64,000 bases of DNA, taken from positions 124,001 through 188,000 of the forward strand of contig NZ_APHJ01000054.1 of the NCBI RefSeq assembly GCF_000403785.1. The letters are read 5' to 3'. The translations under genes were made by a program, and so were the position numbers. Position 1 is the first letter of the stretch; the number at the start of each line of letters is the position of its first letter. Shown piece after piece: positions 33,869 through 43,037 of the stretch. The notes beneath the pieces are model-generated. The model saw nothing but the letters and a program-made list of their open reading frames with translations, did not search any database and was not told where the DNA came from. The DNA comes from Gillisia sp. CAL575. Its GTDB lineage: Bacteria; Bacteroidota; Bacteroidia; Flavobacteriales; Flavobacteriaceae.

Positions 33869-34717
33869 TTATTTCTTTTTATTTAATCTAGAAATTAAAT
33901 AACTACTAGTTACAATAAAGGCTCCTCCTAAAAGAATGTTCCAGGTAATTGCTTCATCCAGAACAAAATATCCTAACAGAATAGCACTAACCACTTCTAA
34001 ATACATCAAAGTCGTTGCAGTAGCAGCAGTTAATTCTTTGAGTCCGTAGAAGAAAAGTTTAAAAACCACGATTCCTATCAGAAATCCGTAGAAAACACCT
34101 ATACCTAAATCTGGCAAAGTAGCTGAAGGAATGGCAGATAGAAAAGGTATAAAAACGATTGCTCCTACTATATTCTGATAAAAGACCATTTGGTTCTGGC
34201 TATATCTAGAATTTTCTGCCTTAAAAAGTACAACCGTTATAGCGTATCCTATGGAAGCTCCAACGGCTGCAAGCATTCCTATAAAATCGTTTGATTGAAA
34301 ACTAAATGGCTTACCAATATAAGTGATCACAATTCCCGTGAATGCTAGTAAAAGTAGTAAGGTTTGTTTACGCTCTATTTTTTGTTTGAAAGCAATAACT
34401 TCTATTATGGTAACGAAAATGGGATATGTATAAAAAAGCACCACTGTATTTCCTATGGATGTATAGATATAAGCAAGTAAATAGAGATACATTCTCGCAG
34501 CATTTATCAAGGAGGCAAGTAACATCTTCTTATTATTTCCTCTAAAATGTAGCTCTCCATCTTTCCACAGAAAAGGGATTAATATCAAGACTGGAATTCC
34601 AGTTCTAAACCACGCAATAGTTCCAGTGCTCAAACTTGTCATAGATTTTATGAGCAAGCCATTTGCACCTGCAAGAATAGCACATATTATAATTGCATAG
34701 ATCGCCTTTCTATTCAT
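33869..34717 (-). CDS. EamA/DMT-family transporter
   Basis: Ten-helix membrane transporter of 282 aa with two EamA repeats: ILAGANGLLIKSMTSLSTGTIAWFRTG in repeat 1, and YGFLIGIVVFKLFFYGLKEL with LTAATATTLMYLEVVSAILLGYFVLDE in repeat 2. It differs clearly from the other EamA protein in the window (28339-29286), lacking the STYVNP signature. Substrate unknown. It is the only gene of its unit; a hairpin at 34799-34832 separates it from the upstream J-domain gene. Confidence 0.88.
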   Translation of the reverse strand: MNRKAIYAIIICAILAGANGLLIKSMTSLSTGTIAWFRTGIPVLILIPFLWKDGELHFRGNNKKMLLASLINAARMYLYLLAYIYTSIGNTVVLFYTYPIFVTIIEVIAFKQKIERKQTLLLLLAFTGIVITYIGKPFSFQSNDFIGMLAAVGASIGYAITVVLFKAENSRYSQNQMVFYQNIVGAIVFIPFLSAIPSATLPDLGIGVFYGFLIGIVVFKLFFYGLKELTAATATTLMYLEVVSAILLGYFVLDEAITWNILLGGAFIVTSSYLISRLNKKK

Positions 34718-34798
34718 GCTGAAAATTTAATTAGAGTAATTAGGAATGCTAAGTTTCTAAACTAGTAATTAGGTTGTTGTATAAATTGATTTAATAGA

Positions 34799-34832
34799 AA
34801 AATTCCAAAAACAGCAAGTGCTTCTGGAATTT
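34799..34832 (-). terminator. Probable terminator of the J-domain gene
   Basis: AATTCCA...TGGAATT with an inner AAGCA/TGCTG pairing forms a hairpin downstream of the gene ending at 34889. A T-tract (GTTTTTGG) lies inside the stem, so strength is uncertain. Confidence 0.5.
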
Positions 34833-34888
34833 ATAATATTGTCTTATTTTAAGAACCTTAGGGCATTAAACCTTATGAGCTATAAAAC

Positions 34889-35344
34889 TTATGCTGGCTG
34901 TAGCTCTTGATCTTTTTTAGACTTTCTGTAAAGGAAAGAATTAAAAATGTTTCTTTTTGCAAATCTAAACTGTCTGTCAGAGTTTACAAGCTTAACAAAT
35001 AATGGTTTGTTTACTCCAAAATATTCGTAAGTAGTTCCATCGGTAAAAGATATTTCTAATAGATTACCTTTATGTTGGAAATCGGCAATTCCAGCTTCAG
35101 AGGTTGTTTTATTATATTCTTCAAGATTAGCTGCTTTAGTCTCTGGAGCTATACTCACTAAAAAGTGGTAACCATCGATTATCTGCTTGCTTTTCATTTC
35201 AGCTTCTGCGTGCTTTTCATCACTCTCCTGAAATTTATCTGGATGCCATTCTTTTACCAGATTTCTGTAAGAAGTCTTTAATTGTTTAAGATCGTAACCT
35301 TTTTCAACATTAAATAATTTCTTGTATTCGTTAACACGCTTCAT
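34889..35344 (-). CDS. J-domain protein with C-terminal KTSC-like domain
   Basis: Soluble 151-aa protein. The first 70 residues are a DnaJ J-domain with the diagnostic HPD at residues 34-36 (NLVKEWHPDKF), so it should stimulate a DnaK-type chaperone. Residues about 95-145 (LLEISFTDGTTYEYFGVNKPL, RFAKRNIFNSFLYRKS) resemble a KTSC domain, named for its lysyl-tRNA-synthetase C-terminal location. The combination suggests a specialised co-chaperone acting on an RNA-linked client. No DnaJ zinc domain. Stands alone. Confidence 0.82.
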   Translation of the reverse strand: MKRVNEYKKLFNVEKGYDLKQLKTSYRNLVKEWHPDKFQESDEKHAEAEMKSKQIIDGYHFLVSIAPETKAANLEEYNKTTSEAGIADFQHKGNLLEISFTDGTTYEYFGVNKPLFVKLVNSDRQFRFAKRNIFNSFLYRKSKKDQELQPA

Positions 35345-35427
35345 AAATGCCTCATTTTAAATAAGGCGCGAAATTACAGCTTTTTATCTAATTATAAGAA
35401 ACTATTTTTAAATCCTGTAAAATCAAC

Positions 35428-36138
35428 TTATTCCATAGGAAGTTCCATTAAAAGTACTTTCGCATTTGTATCTGTAGTCACGGTTAAACTCTCTATTCCC
35501 CAAATTCCAAATCCATCTCTTTTTTCGAGTTTATGGTTGTCAATTTTCACAGAACCCTCGAGAACAAATATATAGACTCCATTATTTTTTTCGTGAAGTG
35601 AATATTCCATAGATACACCCCTCTCGAATTCTCCTATTGAAAACCATGTATTCTGATTGATCCATACTCCATCATCATCTGGATTTGGTGAAAGTACTTG
35701 ATAGAATTCATTCTTTTTCTGAAGATCTCTTATCGAAATTTGGTCATAACGAGGAGCAAGATCTTTACTGCTTGGAAAAATCCAAATCTGTAAGAACTCA
35801 ACCTGCTCATCTTTATTTCTGTTGTATTCAGAATGCGCAATACCGGTTCCAGCGCTTAAGATCTGAATATCGCCCTCGCGGATCACGCTTAAATTCCCCA
35901 AGCTGTCTTTATGTTCTAAATCACCTTTTAGCGGAATAGAAATAATCTCCATATTCTCATGTGGATGAGTTCCGAAACCCTTTCCTCCACTTACTACATC
36001 ATCATTTAAGACTCTCAACACCCCAAAATTCATTCTCTCAGGATTATGATAATTAGCAAAACTGAAACTATGATGGCTATCTAACCAGCCGTGATTTGCA
36101 TGTCCCCTTGTATCTGCTTTATGAATTACGTATTTCAT
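35428..36138 (-). CDS. Pirin family protein (YhhW-like bicupin)
   Basis: Bicupin of the pirin family (236 aa). The metal-binding N-terminal cupin shows HANHGWLDSHHSFSF, FGTHPHENMEIISI and the downstream GTGIAHSEYN, with the His/Glu ligands in place. The length and C-terminal domain without ligands match E. coli YhhW, a quercetin-2,3-dioxygenase in vitro. The physiological substrate is unknown. Two other pirin genes form a tandem pair at 42147-44057, belonging to longer subfamilies. Confidence 0.92.
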   Translation of the reverse strand: MKYVIHKADTRGHANHGWLDSHHSFSFANYHNPERMNFGVLRVLNDDVVSGGKGFGTHPHENMEIISIPLKGDLEHKDSLGNLSVIREGDIQILSAGTGIAHSEYNRNKDEQVEFLQIWIFPSSKDLAPRYDQISIRDLQKKNEFYQVLSPNPDDDGVWINQNTWFSIGEFERGVSMEYSLHEKNNGVYIFVLEGSVKIDNHKLEKRDGFGIWGIESLTVTTDTNAKVLLMELPME

Positions 36139-36324
36139 AGCCCTGTATTTACTTGTGAAAATTTAAATTTGGTTTGCCTATTTATAATTAATGATCTCAG
36201 AAAAAACAAGAAAAATGGATTCTAGCTTGTAACAATATTCGATTTAAGTTCATTCCTTCTTATATATAGAACCACATATCTTAAGTTTTAAAATTCATTT
36301 TTCAGAACTAAAATCATAGATTAT

Positions 36325-37665
36325 CTACCTGTGCTTCTTCTTATTCGACTCTTCTATAGGAGCGCTATCATTTTTATTTTGAATCATATAAGAGGCAAGC
36401 ATTTTCTCTATTAATTCATCTTTAGTTAAGTGATGAAAAATGGTTTTTATATTCTCTTTTAATTCTGAAGAAAGATTGTGATTGGGCTTGGTTTTAAAGA
36501 TCTGCTTCGCCCATAATAGAGTGTTATTATCTTCAACACTTTGTGCATCAGGTTTAGAATATTCTTTGAATACAATTCCTAACTCATCCTGAAATTCAGC
36601 AATATCTGGAATTTCCTCATTTTGGATCACAGTTAAAGAAAGGCCTTTCGCTCCTGCCCTAGCGGTTCTTCCACTTCTATGCACATAAACTTCATAAACA
36701 TCTGGTAAATGATAATTTACTACATAAGAGATTTCTTTAACATCTATTCCCCGAGCAGCAAGATCTGTAGCAACAAGAATATTAATGTGCCCTTCTCTAA
36801 ATTGCTTCATAATGCGATCCCGAATTGGCTGGGATAAACTACCATGTAAAGCTCCCGAAGAAAATTTATTAATTGCCAAATTCTTAGCTAATTTATTAAC
36901 TGCAGCTTTGGTCTTACAAAATATAATTCCGCGTTCTCCTTCTTTAGAGGATAAGAAATGCATTAAAACCTCCAATTTCTCGATAGGTTCTACTACCACA
37001 AATTGGTGATCTATTTCTTGATTTCCAATAGTCTCCATATTAGCGCTTATTTGGATTACATGTTTAGACATATAATTCTGAATAAGTTGCTTAATTGTTC
37101 CAGGAAGAGTTGCAGAGAATAATAAGGTTCTTCTTTTCTTAGGAAGTTCTGCCACGATCTCATCTAGGCCATCTTTTAATGAAGTCACCATTTCATCGGC
37201 TTCATCTAATATCAAATAGTTTACTTTAGAAAGATCTATAGCCTCGCGTTTAATAAGATCTATAAGCCTCCCAGGAGTTGCAATTACAATATGCGTAGGC
37301 TTAGTTAATCTTTCAATTTGTGGTTTTATAGGAATTCCTCCACAGGTAGCAGTAACCGAAATATCCGGTAAGTTCGTAGCATAACTTTCTATATTACTCA
37401 AGATCTGGTGACCTAATTCTCTTGTTGGAACTAGAATTACCGCTTGAATATGAGAGTCTTCGGCATTTATAAGCTGAAGTAGTGGTAAGCCGAATGCCGC
37501 AGTTTTACCAGTTCCAGTTTTTGCCAGACCAACAAAGTCCTCAGTTTTTGTTAGCAGAATAGGAATGGTTTTCTCTTGTATCTCTGTGGGAACGGAGATA
37601 TTTAGCTGATCTAAACTTTTAATGATTTCTGCTGATATTCCTAAACTGGAAAACTGATTTGACAT
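36325..37665 (-). CDS. DEAD-box RNA helicase
   Basis: ATP-dependent RNA helicase, cytosolic. All core motifs are present: Q-motif F..LGIS, AKTGTGKT (I), PTRELG (Ia), TPGR (Ib), LDEADEM (II), FSATLP (III), IFCKTKAAV (IV), VATDLAARGID (V) and HRSGRTARAG (VI). A short charged C-terminal extension ends in SNKKKHR. The start is the ATG at 37665; a TTG six codons earlier lies in the promoter box. RhlE/CshA-like; likely helps ribosome assembly or mRNA decay, especially in the cold. Confidence 0.93.
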   Translation of the reverse strand: MSNQFSSLGISAEIIKSLDQLNISVPTEIQEKTIPILLTKTEDFVGLAKTGTGKTAAFGLPLLQLINAEDSHIQAVILVPTRELGHQILSNIESYATNLPDISVTATCGGIPIKPQIERLTKPTHIVIATPGRLIDLIKREAIDLSKVNYLILDEADEMVTSLKDGLDEIVAELPKKRRTLLFSATLPGTIKQLIQNYMSKHVIQISANMETIGNQEIDHQFVVVEPIEKLEVLMHFLSSKEGERGIIFCKTKAAVNKLAKNLAINKFSSGALHGSLSQPIRDRIMKQFREGHINILVATDLAARGIDVKEISYVVNYHLPDVYEVYVHRSGRTARAGAKGLSLTVIQNEEIPDIAEFQDELGIVFKEYSKPDAQSVEDNNTLLWAKQIFKTKPNHNLSSELKENIKTIFHHLTKDELIEKMLASYMIQNKNDSAPIEESNKKKHR

Positions 37666-37680
37666 AAAAATTATTTTTGA

Positions 37681-37688
37681 CAAAGGTA
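37681..37688 (-). promoter_or_regulatory. -7 box for the DEAD-box helicase
   Basis: Minus-strand TACCTTTG matches TAnnTTTG and overlaps an in-frame TTG at 37683, which argues for the ATG at 37665 as start and a leader of about 10 bases. Confidence 0.5.
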
Positions 37689-37784
37689 AGCACTCTTTTC
37701 ACTTTTAAGCATTGAAAAAACCTCCATTATTTTCAACGAAAATTTAGCTGAAGGTTATTTCTTTAAAATGATGTTTTAAGATTC

Positions 37785-38777
37785 TTAGTGTTTGGCAAGG
37801 TTTCTAAGAGCAATCCATTGCTTAAGCATATCCTTAGAATCACATGCTGGATAACCCAAAACAGTTTTTCCTGCAGCAACATCGCTCATTACTCCAGATC
37901 CTCCGCCTACAACAGCACCAGAATGTACTGTTATATGATCTTTTATAGATGCACTACCTCCAATAATCACTCCATCTCCTAAAGTTACAGAACCTGCAAG
38001 ACCACTTCCTCCAGCCATAATACATGAACGACCCATAACTGAGTTATGCCCAATTTGAACCAAATTATCAATTTTACAACCATCTCCAATGATCGTAGAA
38101 CTGAATTTTCCACGATCTACACAAGAGTTCGCTCCAATTTCTACTTGATGTCCAATAACAACATTTCCAATTTGTGGAATTTTCACCAATCCGCGGCCAT
38201 CATCACTTGGTCTATAACCAAAACCATCAGATCCTATACTCACGTTACTGTGAAAAATACAATAGCTTCCAATTTCAGTTCTTTCTCTGATTACCGTTCC
38301 AGACCAGATGGTTGTGTTGTTTCCAATAGTTGTTTCATCTAGAATAGTCACATTGGGATATAAGAAAACATGATCGCCCAAGACAACATTTTTCCCGACA
38401 TAACATCCTGCTCCTACTACACAATTTGCTCCTAAAGTTGCAGTTGGATGAATAGTTGCAGTAACATGGATACCAGATTCTAATTGCGGCTGCCCCGGGT
38501 TAAAAGCTTCTAATATTTTAACCATTGCCAGATCTGCATTTTTAACCCGTATTAAAGCTTTTCCAGTTTCAGGTTCAAGTTCTATATTATCGTTAATTAT
38601 AGCAGCCATTGCCTTAGAAGCATTCCAAGCCTTTATATATTTTCTATTTCCAATAAATGAAATATGACTGTTTTGTGCTCTTTCTAATTGTTCTGGCCCT
38701 GAAATAAGCAAAGTAGAATCTCCTATTAATTCTCCATTAACTAATTCGCTTAATTCGGTGATTTTTATTGTTTTCAT
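37785..38777 (-). CDS. lpxD: UDP-3-O-acylglucosamine N-acyltransferase (LpxD-type), isolated copy
   Basis: Third enzyme of lipid A synthesis: it transfers a 3-hydroxyacyl chain from ACP to UDP-3-O-acylglucosamine. The N-terminal uridine-binding domain (ISFIGNRKYIKAW) is followed by about ten hexapeptide repeats forming a left-handed beta helix (ATIHPTATLGANCVVGAGCYVG onward). The catalytic His is in LVQIGHNSVMG, with the family's AGGSGLAGSVTLGDG after it. Here it stands alone, away from fabZ, lpxA or lpxB, so it may be a second copy with its own role in O-antigen or lipid A variation. Confidence 0.88.
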   Translation of the reverse strand: MKTIKITELSELVNGELIGDSTLLISGPEQLERAQNSHISFIGNRKYIKAWNASKAMAAIINDNIELEPETGKALIRVKNADLAMVKILEAFNPGQPQLESGIHVTATIHPTATLGANCVVGAGCYVGKNVVLGDHVFLYPNVTILDETTIGNNTTIWSGTVIRERTEIGSYCIFHSNVSIGSDGFGYRPSDDGRGLVKIPQIGNVVIGHQVEIGANSCVDRGKFSSTIIGDGCKIDNLVQIGHNSVMGRSCIMAGGSGLAGSVTLGDGVIIGGSASIKDHITVHSGAVVGGGSGVMSDVAAGKTVLGYPACDSKDMLKQWIALRNLAKH

Positions 38778-38908
38778 TTTAAGGTAATTATGTGTGTAAG
38801 TATTGATTGGAAATTATTAAAATGTATCCAATTGATGATGACCAAAGGTAATTTCTATAATCAAGTAATAATGCACTAAATCATTTTAATACTTTAACTC
38901 GAAAATTA

Positions 38909-40756
38909 TTACAATTTAATAACACGCACTCCATGAGGAATTGGTGGAACAAAGTTTTTTTTCTCTTTATTTCCCTTCTTTATAATTTCGTAGTAATCAT
39001 CATCTGGTAATTTTTTATCGAAATCTAATTCTAAGTAATGTTGCTCCAATTGATCGCTGGACTGATTGTAGATAAATGTATGAATCTTTGTTTTTTCATT
39101 TTCATCAAATTCGATAGCTCCAAAATTTTGAGCTACAATAGATTTTCTCACCATTGGGTACAAACTTGCCCGATTCCCCTCGTATTGAAAATCTATAAAA
39201 CCATCTCCAATATTCTGACTTTCCAGTAAACGAAATATAGATTTAGAAAGACCTGTTTTTATAAACTCATGAGAAATCCCACTAGCTACTACTTCATAGC
39301 CTAAAATCATTGTTTCTGCAATGTCATGTTTGCTATTTCTTTTAACATGGGTATCCACCCAAATTTCAATTAATGCAGATTTATGTACATCTCCACTTAC
39401 AAAAATGGGTTTAATATCCCTCTCCATCCTGTGTTTTACCAGTAAGGATATTAGTCTATTTCTCTCGGCGACATTGTTTTTAGAGGACCAGCCATCGCGA
39501 ACATCATCGCGTAATTCTGGTTTAAATAATTTGGCGAAGTCTTCAAAGAATTTTAATGGTCTTAGAGTAAGTGGAATAGAGGTAATTAAAATTATTTCTT
39601 GATCTCTTTCTAATTTATTGAGCCAGCCTTCGAAATCTTCCCACTGCTTCTCACCTAAAACTTGGTTGTTATTTATATTTCTAGCGCTCCGTAGATCGAA
39701 AACATACCCTTTTTTACCATTTACTTCGAAAGAGTATTCCATAGACTTATTCTCTTCTAGCAAGTCCCTAACTTCTTCAGAAGATTTATTTGAAAGCAAT
39801 AATTGATGCTCTAAAAAGGCTTGCTTTCCTAAGTTGTAATGATCTTCTAAAATCGGATTCATTTTTCCATTTTCATATTCATCTTTTTGGGATCCCCAAC
39901 CATCTCTTAGCTCATGATCGTCTATAGTACTTAAAGTTGGTAATTTACTATGTGCCGCTTCAATCTCATTAAAAGAATATGATGCATTATAAAGCTTATT
40001 TAAATACTCAATATAATGAGTTTCAGAATTATTAAAAGGTAAAGGTCGCCTCTTAGTTTCCCATGCAGACAAAGGGTGAATAATATCTTTTTTCATCTTC
40101 TCGCCATAACCAGCATCTACATATACCTGGTCTCCTGTAGTTATTATGAGTTTTGGAGCACCTTTTAATAGACTTGTATCTTTATCACCCATATGTTGAT
40201 ATTCCTGCTTTACCTTAACTGAATCCTCAAATTTCATTGATTGCTCCATGGCGACATTCTTGAAGAGACTGCGCAGTTGAAAACTCGAATTTTTTTCGCC
40301 TTCATAAATTTCGGTAATTGGGGTTCCATCATCTTTATAAGCAATATGGAAGGGTTCCATACAGCCATATAATAAAATTGAAAAATTGTCCTTAGCAATA
40401 GCATTATAAGTGCCAGGATGTAATTTACCATATCCGATACATTTTTCACTATAACCGCAAAACTCCACATTAACTATATTAGATTGAACAGCAATTACTG
40501 AAGTATAAAAAGGAGGTTGTAAGGTAGTTTCTTGAATAATAACATTAGAAGTATCCGAGATTTTTACATTAGGGTATGTAGCAGAACCTTTTATCCATAT
40601 TCTATTGCTACCCTCAGATGGGTAAGCAACCCGAGCATGAACCTCCTTATATTCATATCCTTTCGTAGGATCGCTTTCTGGGAAATTGATCTGAGAAAAT
40701 CCAACCTCAGCAAAGAATAAAGAAATGACTGAAAATATTATTAGGGGGTTTTTCAT
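38909..40756 (-). CDS. PhoD-like alkaline phosphatase-type metallophosphoesterase
   Basis: Exported enzyme (signal to about residue 21, ending GFSQ) of the PhoD-like group (615 aa). Metal-binding segments are IITTGDQVYVDAGYG, LSTIDDHELRDGWG, YVFDLRSARN and FVSGDVHKSALIEIWVD, in family order. An N-terminal beta domain of about 150 residues precedes the catalytic part, as in animal/fungal-type PhoD-like proteins. It probably hydrolyses phosphodiesters outside the cytoplasm; no Tat twin-arginine is visible, unlike Bacillus PhoD. Single gene. Confidence 0.85.
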   Translation of the reverse strand: MKNPLIIFSVISLFFAEVGFSQINFPESDPTKGYEYKEVHARVAYPSEGSNRIWIKGSATYPNVKISDTSNVIIQETTLQPPFYTSVIAVQSNIVNVEFCGYSEKCIGYGKLHPGTYNAIAKDNFSILLYGCMEPFHIAYKDDGTPITEIYEGEKNSSFQLRSLFKNVAMEQSMKFEDSVKVKQEYQHMGDKDTSLLKGAPKLIITTGDQVYVDAGYGEKMKKDIIHPLSAWETKRRPLPFNNSETHYIEYLNKLYNASYSFNEIEAAHSKLPTLSTIDDHELRDGWGSQKDEYENGKMNPILEDHYNLGKQAFLEHQLLLSNKSSEEVRDLLEENKSMEYSFEVNGKKGYVFDLRSARNINNNQVLGEKQWEDFEGWLNKLERDQEIILITSIPLTLRPLKFFEDFAKLFKPELRDDVRDGWSSKNNVAERNRLISLLVKHRMERDIKPIFVSGDVHKSALIEIWVDTHVKRNSKHDIAETMILGYEVVASGISHEFIKTGLSKSIFRLLESQNIGDGFIDFQYEGNRASLYPMVRKSIVAQNFGAIEFDENEKTKIHTFIYNQSSDQLEQHYLELDFDKKLPDDDYYEIIKKGNKEKKNFVPPIPHGVRVIKL

Positions 40757-40862
40757 CTTAAGAAATAATATAAAAAGATTTATTCAATTTAATAAAGCAT
40801 TTTAAAAATGCAACTTCAGGAATTCTATGTAGATTTTAAGATTGTAAATATCTCAATTAATA

Positions 40863-41390
40863 TTAATCTAAACCTTCTAAAATAAAATTAGAACTATGAG
40901 CTTTTTGTAATTCTTGATAATATTGATCTATAGAGGATTTTAATATGGCCTCAATAATCAAAATTCCACTAAAAAGCAGGCTAATTATTATACAAACTCC
41001 AGATATGTACGGGATTTTAAACGAGATAATAACTCCAATAGCCAAAATAATTATTAGGGTGAAAATGGTCTGAAAGGAAGAGAAATTATCCAGTACTTTC
41101 TCCATTCTTAATGTTTCCTTATTTAAGAATATTACTCTATCATTCAGGTAATCATTTTCAACCGAAAGAAAAATTTTAGTGTTGGAATTTCTATAAGTTA
41201 TTCCTAATAAAATTATTAAAATTCCAAATGTCAAGCTTCCGAAGAATAGACCTTGAAATAATGAATCATTATAATTATAAAATCTACAAATCGCAGAAAT
41301 AAGGAGCAAAAATATACCTAAGAATATATAATAGGAACTAATAGTCTTCTTTGAAATAATATAATTTTGAAGTGAGGTATAAGGATTCAT
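40863..41390 (-). CDS. Four-helix membrane protein of unknown function
   Basis: Integral membrane protein of 175 aa. Two helices (YIFLGIFLLLISAICRFYN and LFFGSLTFGILIILLGITY) are followed by a soluble loop of about 45 residues (SVENDYLNDRVIFLNKETLRMEKV), then two more helices. A short C-terminal helical tail ends SSNFILEGLD. No family recognised. It lies 106 bp upstream of the PhoD-like gene on the same strand, so co-transcription is possible. The layout resembles small regulatory membrane proteins common in Flavobacteria. Confidence 0.7.
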   Translation of the reverse strand: MNPYTSLQNYIISKKTISSYYIFLGIFLLLISAICRFYNYNDSLFQGLFFGSLTFGILIILLGITYRNSNTKIFLSVENDYLNDRVIFLNKETLRMEKVLDNFSSFQTIFTLIIILAIGVIISFKIPYISGVCIIISLLFSGILIIEAILKSSIDQYYQELQKAHSSNFILEGLD

Positions 41391-42146
41391 GAGGGCTTTA
41401 TAAAGGCGAAAATTTAAATTTAGTTGAAATATAAATGATTTTTAGGTTTTAAAGCAAAAGTAGTCTGTTAAGACTGCTTTTTAAACTACTTTTTAAAAGT
41501 CTTATAGAAAATTCCCATAGTTTTCCAACATGATCAATTAATTACCATGCTTTTCAATCTCAGCTAATTGGGTCGCATTATCTTCAACCACCACATTAAT
41601 TAATTTTTTATTCTTCCCCGAAATCCATTTACATAATTTTTAACCCTTATAATTTTGATATAATAATACTAAGGTTGCATTAGCTCGTATGCTTGAGGAA
41701 ACATAAGATAGAGAAGACTTATAGATAAAAACTTATTCAAATTTATCTTTGCTCAAAAGAATCCTAGAAGGTTTTAATTCTTTAATATTAAAAACTACTT
41801 GGCTCAAAATCATAGCTGTTATTAAAGGAGCGAAAAAGTTTTTTGCTTCAGAAAGCCAAGGATTAAAAATAATTGGAAAGAATTATTTCAGTAGAATATA
41901 ATAGTACTTCTTTTTATTATTCATTCGGTTAGCAATCAATTGAGATCATTTAAATCTCTTAAATGTTTTAGCATTTTATATAACAGAAATCTAAAAGCAT
42001 CCTATGAAATTAAAATTTTTGTGCTGTTTAGAAACTTTCAGATTATATTTTTATAAATTAATCAGGCTAATTAAACTTAAATAAAGGCTTATCAAAGATT
42101 TTTTAAGACATATTTTGGTAATAATAATTACTTTAATTTTAAAGAT
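41391..42146. other. 756-bp gap with a short coding remnant
   Basis: No complete gene. On the minus strand at about 41552-41637 a frame without a start reads KWISGKNKKLINVVVEDNAT and continues to EIEKHGN and a stop. It looks like the end of a lost gene. A hairpin with AGTCT/AGACT near 41468-41485 has a following T-run in the plus direction but serves no gene. Confidence 0.35.
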
Positions 42147-43025
42147 TTAATCCTCGATAAGAATTCCCATTTTACCCATTTGATAATCTCTCATAGCTTC
42201 TAAAACCTCTGTTTGCGTATTCATTACGTAAGGCCCATGTTGGGTAACTTTTTCTTCTATAGGTTTTCCTGAAAGCAATAAAAATTGAGAATCCTGCTTT
42301 AGTGTAACTTCAATACCATTTCCATTAATTTCGTAAACTACAAGTTGTTCTGCTTCTACAATTCCGTATCCTTTTATAAATAGGCTGCCTTTTATTAGAT
42401 ATAGTATACAATTAAAATCATTAGGAATTTCAAATTGCTCAAATCCAGTATCTTTTCCGCTTACCCAGAGAACTAATAATTCACTTTTTGGAGTTACTTT
42501 TCCTCGCTGATCCTTATAAGTTCCTGCTATTAGTTTTGTCTCTATTTTTTTGTCTTCAGAAACTATTAAAGGCATGGCTTCTTTAGAAAGGAAGGTATAT
42601 TCTGGCGGTAACATTTTAGCCGAACTTGGACTGTTTATCCAAAGCTGAATAATCTCTTGTCTAGCTGAATCCTGCAACAGATCTTCTGAAGGTCTTTCGC
42701 TATGTACTATTCCCGCTCCTGCATTCATCCACTGCACTTCCCCTTTCTTAGCGACTTGGTCGTGACCCCAACTATCCCTATGTCTAACTTCTCCATCAAC
42801 TATAAACGTTACTGGTGAAAATCCTCGATGTGGATGTGGACCTACTCCTTGATGTCTTGCTTCTCTATTCTTATTAAATTTTACCGAAGCATGATGCAAC
42901 AATAAAAAAGGATCTACCTGCTGAATTTTATGAGTTGGTAATGCCTGCTTAACCGGAAAACCATCCATATCAATTTTCTCTGCAGGTAATACATATTCAA
43001 CATCTTTTAAAATTACCTCACTCAT
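42147..43025 (-). CDS. Pirin family protein
   Basis: Bicupin of 292 aa with the pirin signatures LLLHHASVKF, GPHPHRGFSPVTFIVDGEV, VQWMNAGAGIVHSE and the later ESLLILGKPIEEKV-like segment (LSGKPIEEKVTQHGPYVMNT). It contains a complete His/His/His/Glu metal site in the first cupin. It is second of two adjacent pirin genes (gap 12 bp), so the two products may form a heteromer or act on the same compound. Pirins are iron-binding proteins with redox-sensor or dioxygenase roles; the substrate is unknown here. Confidence 0.92.
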   Translation of the reverse strand: MSEVILKDVEYVLPAEKIDMDGFPVKQALPTHKIQQVDPFLLLHHASVKFNKNREARHQGVGPHPHRGFSPVTFIVDGEVRHRDSWGHDQVAKKGEVQWMNAGAGIVHSERPSEDLLQDSARQEIIQLWINSPSSAKMLPPEYTFLSKEAMPLIVSEDKKIETKLIAGTYKDQRGKVTPKSELLVLWVSGKDTGFEQFEIPNDFNCILYLIKGSLFIKGYGIVEAEQLVVYEINGNGIEVTLKQDSQFLLLSGKPIEEKVTQHGPYVMNTQTEVLEAMRDYQMGKMGILIED

Positions 43026-43037
43026 AGCAATTTGTTT

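Noticed and set aside
41465-41490. Hairpin with T-run as a terminator
   Set aside because: No plus-strand gene ends before it; it lies upstream of a minus-strand gene, so a role cannot be assigned.
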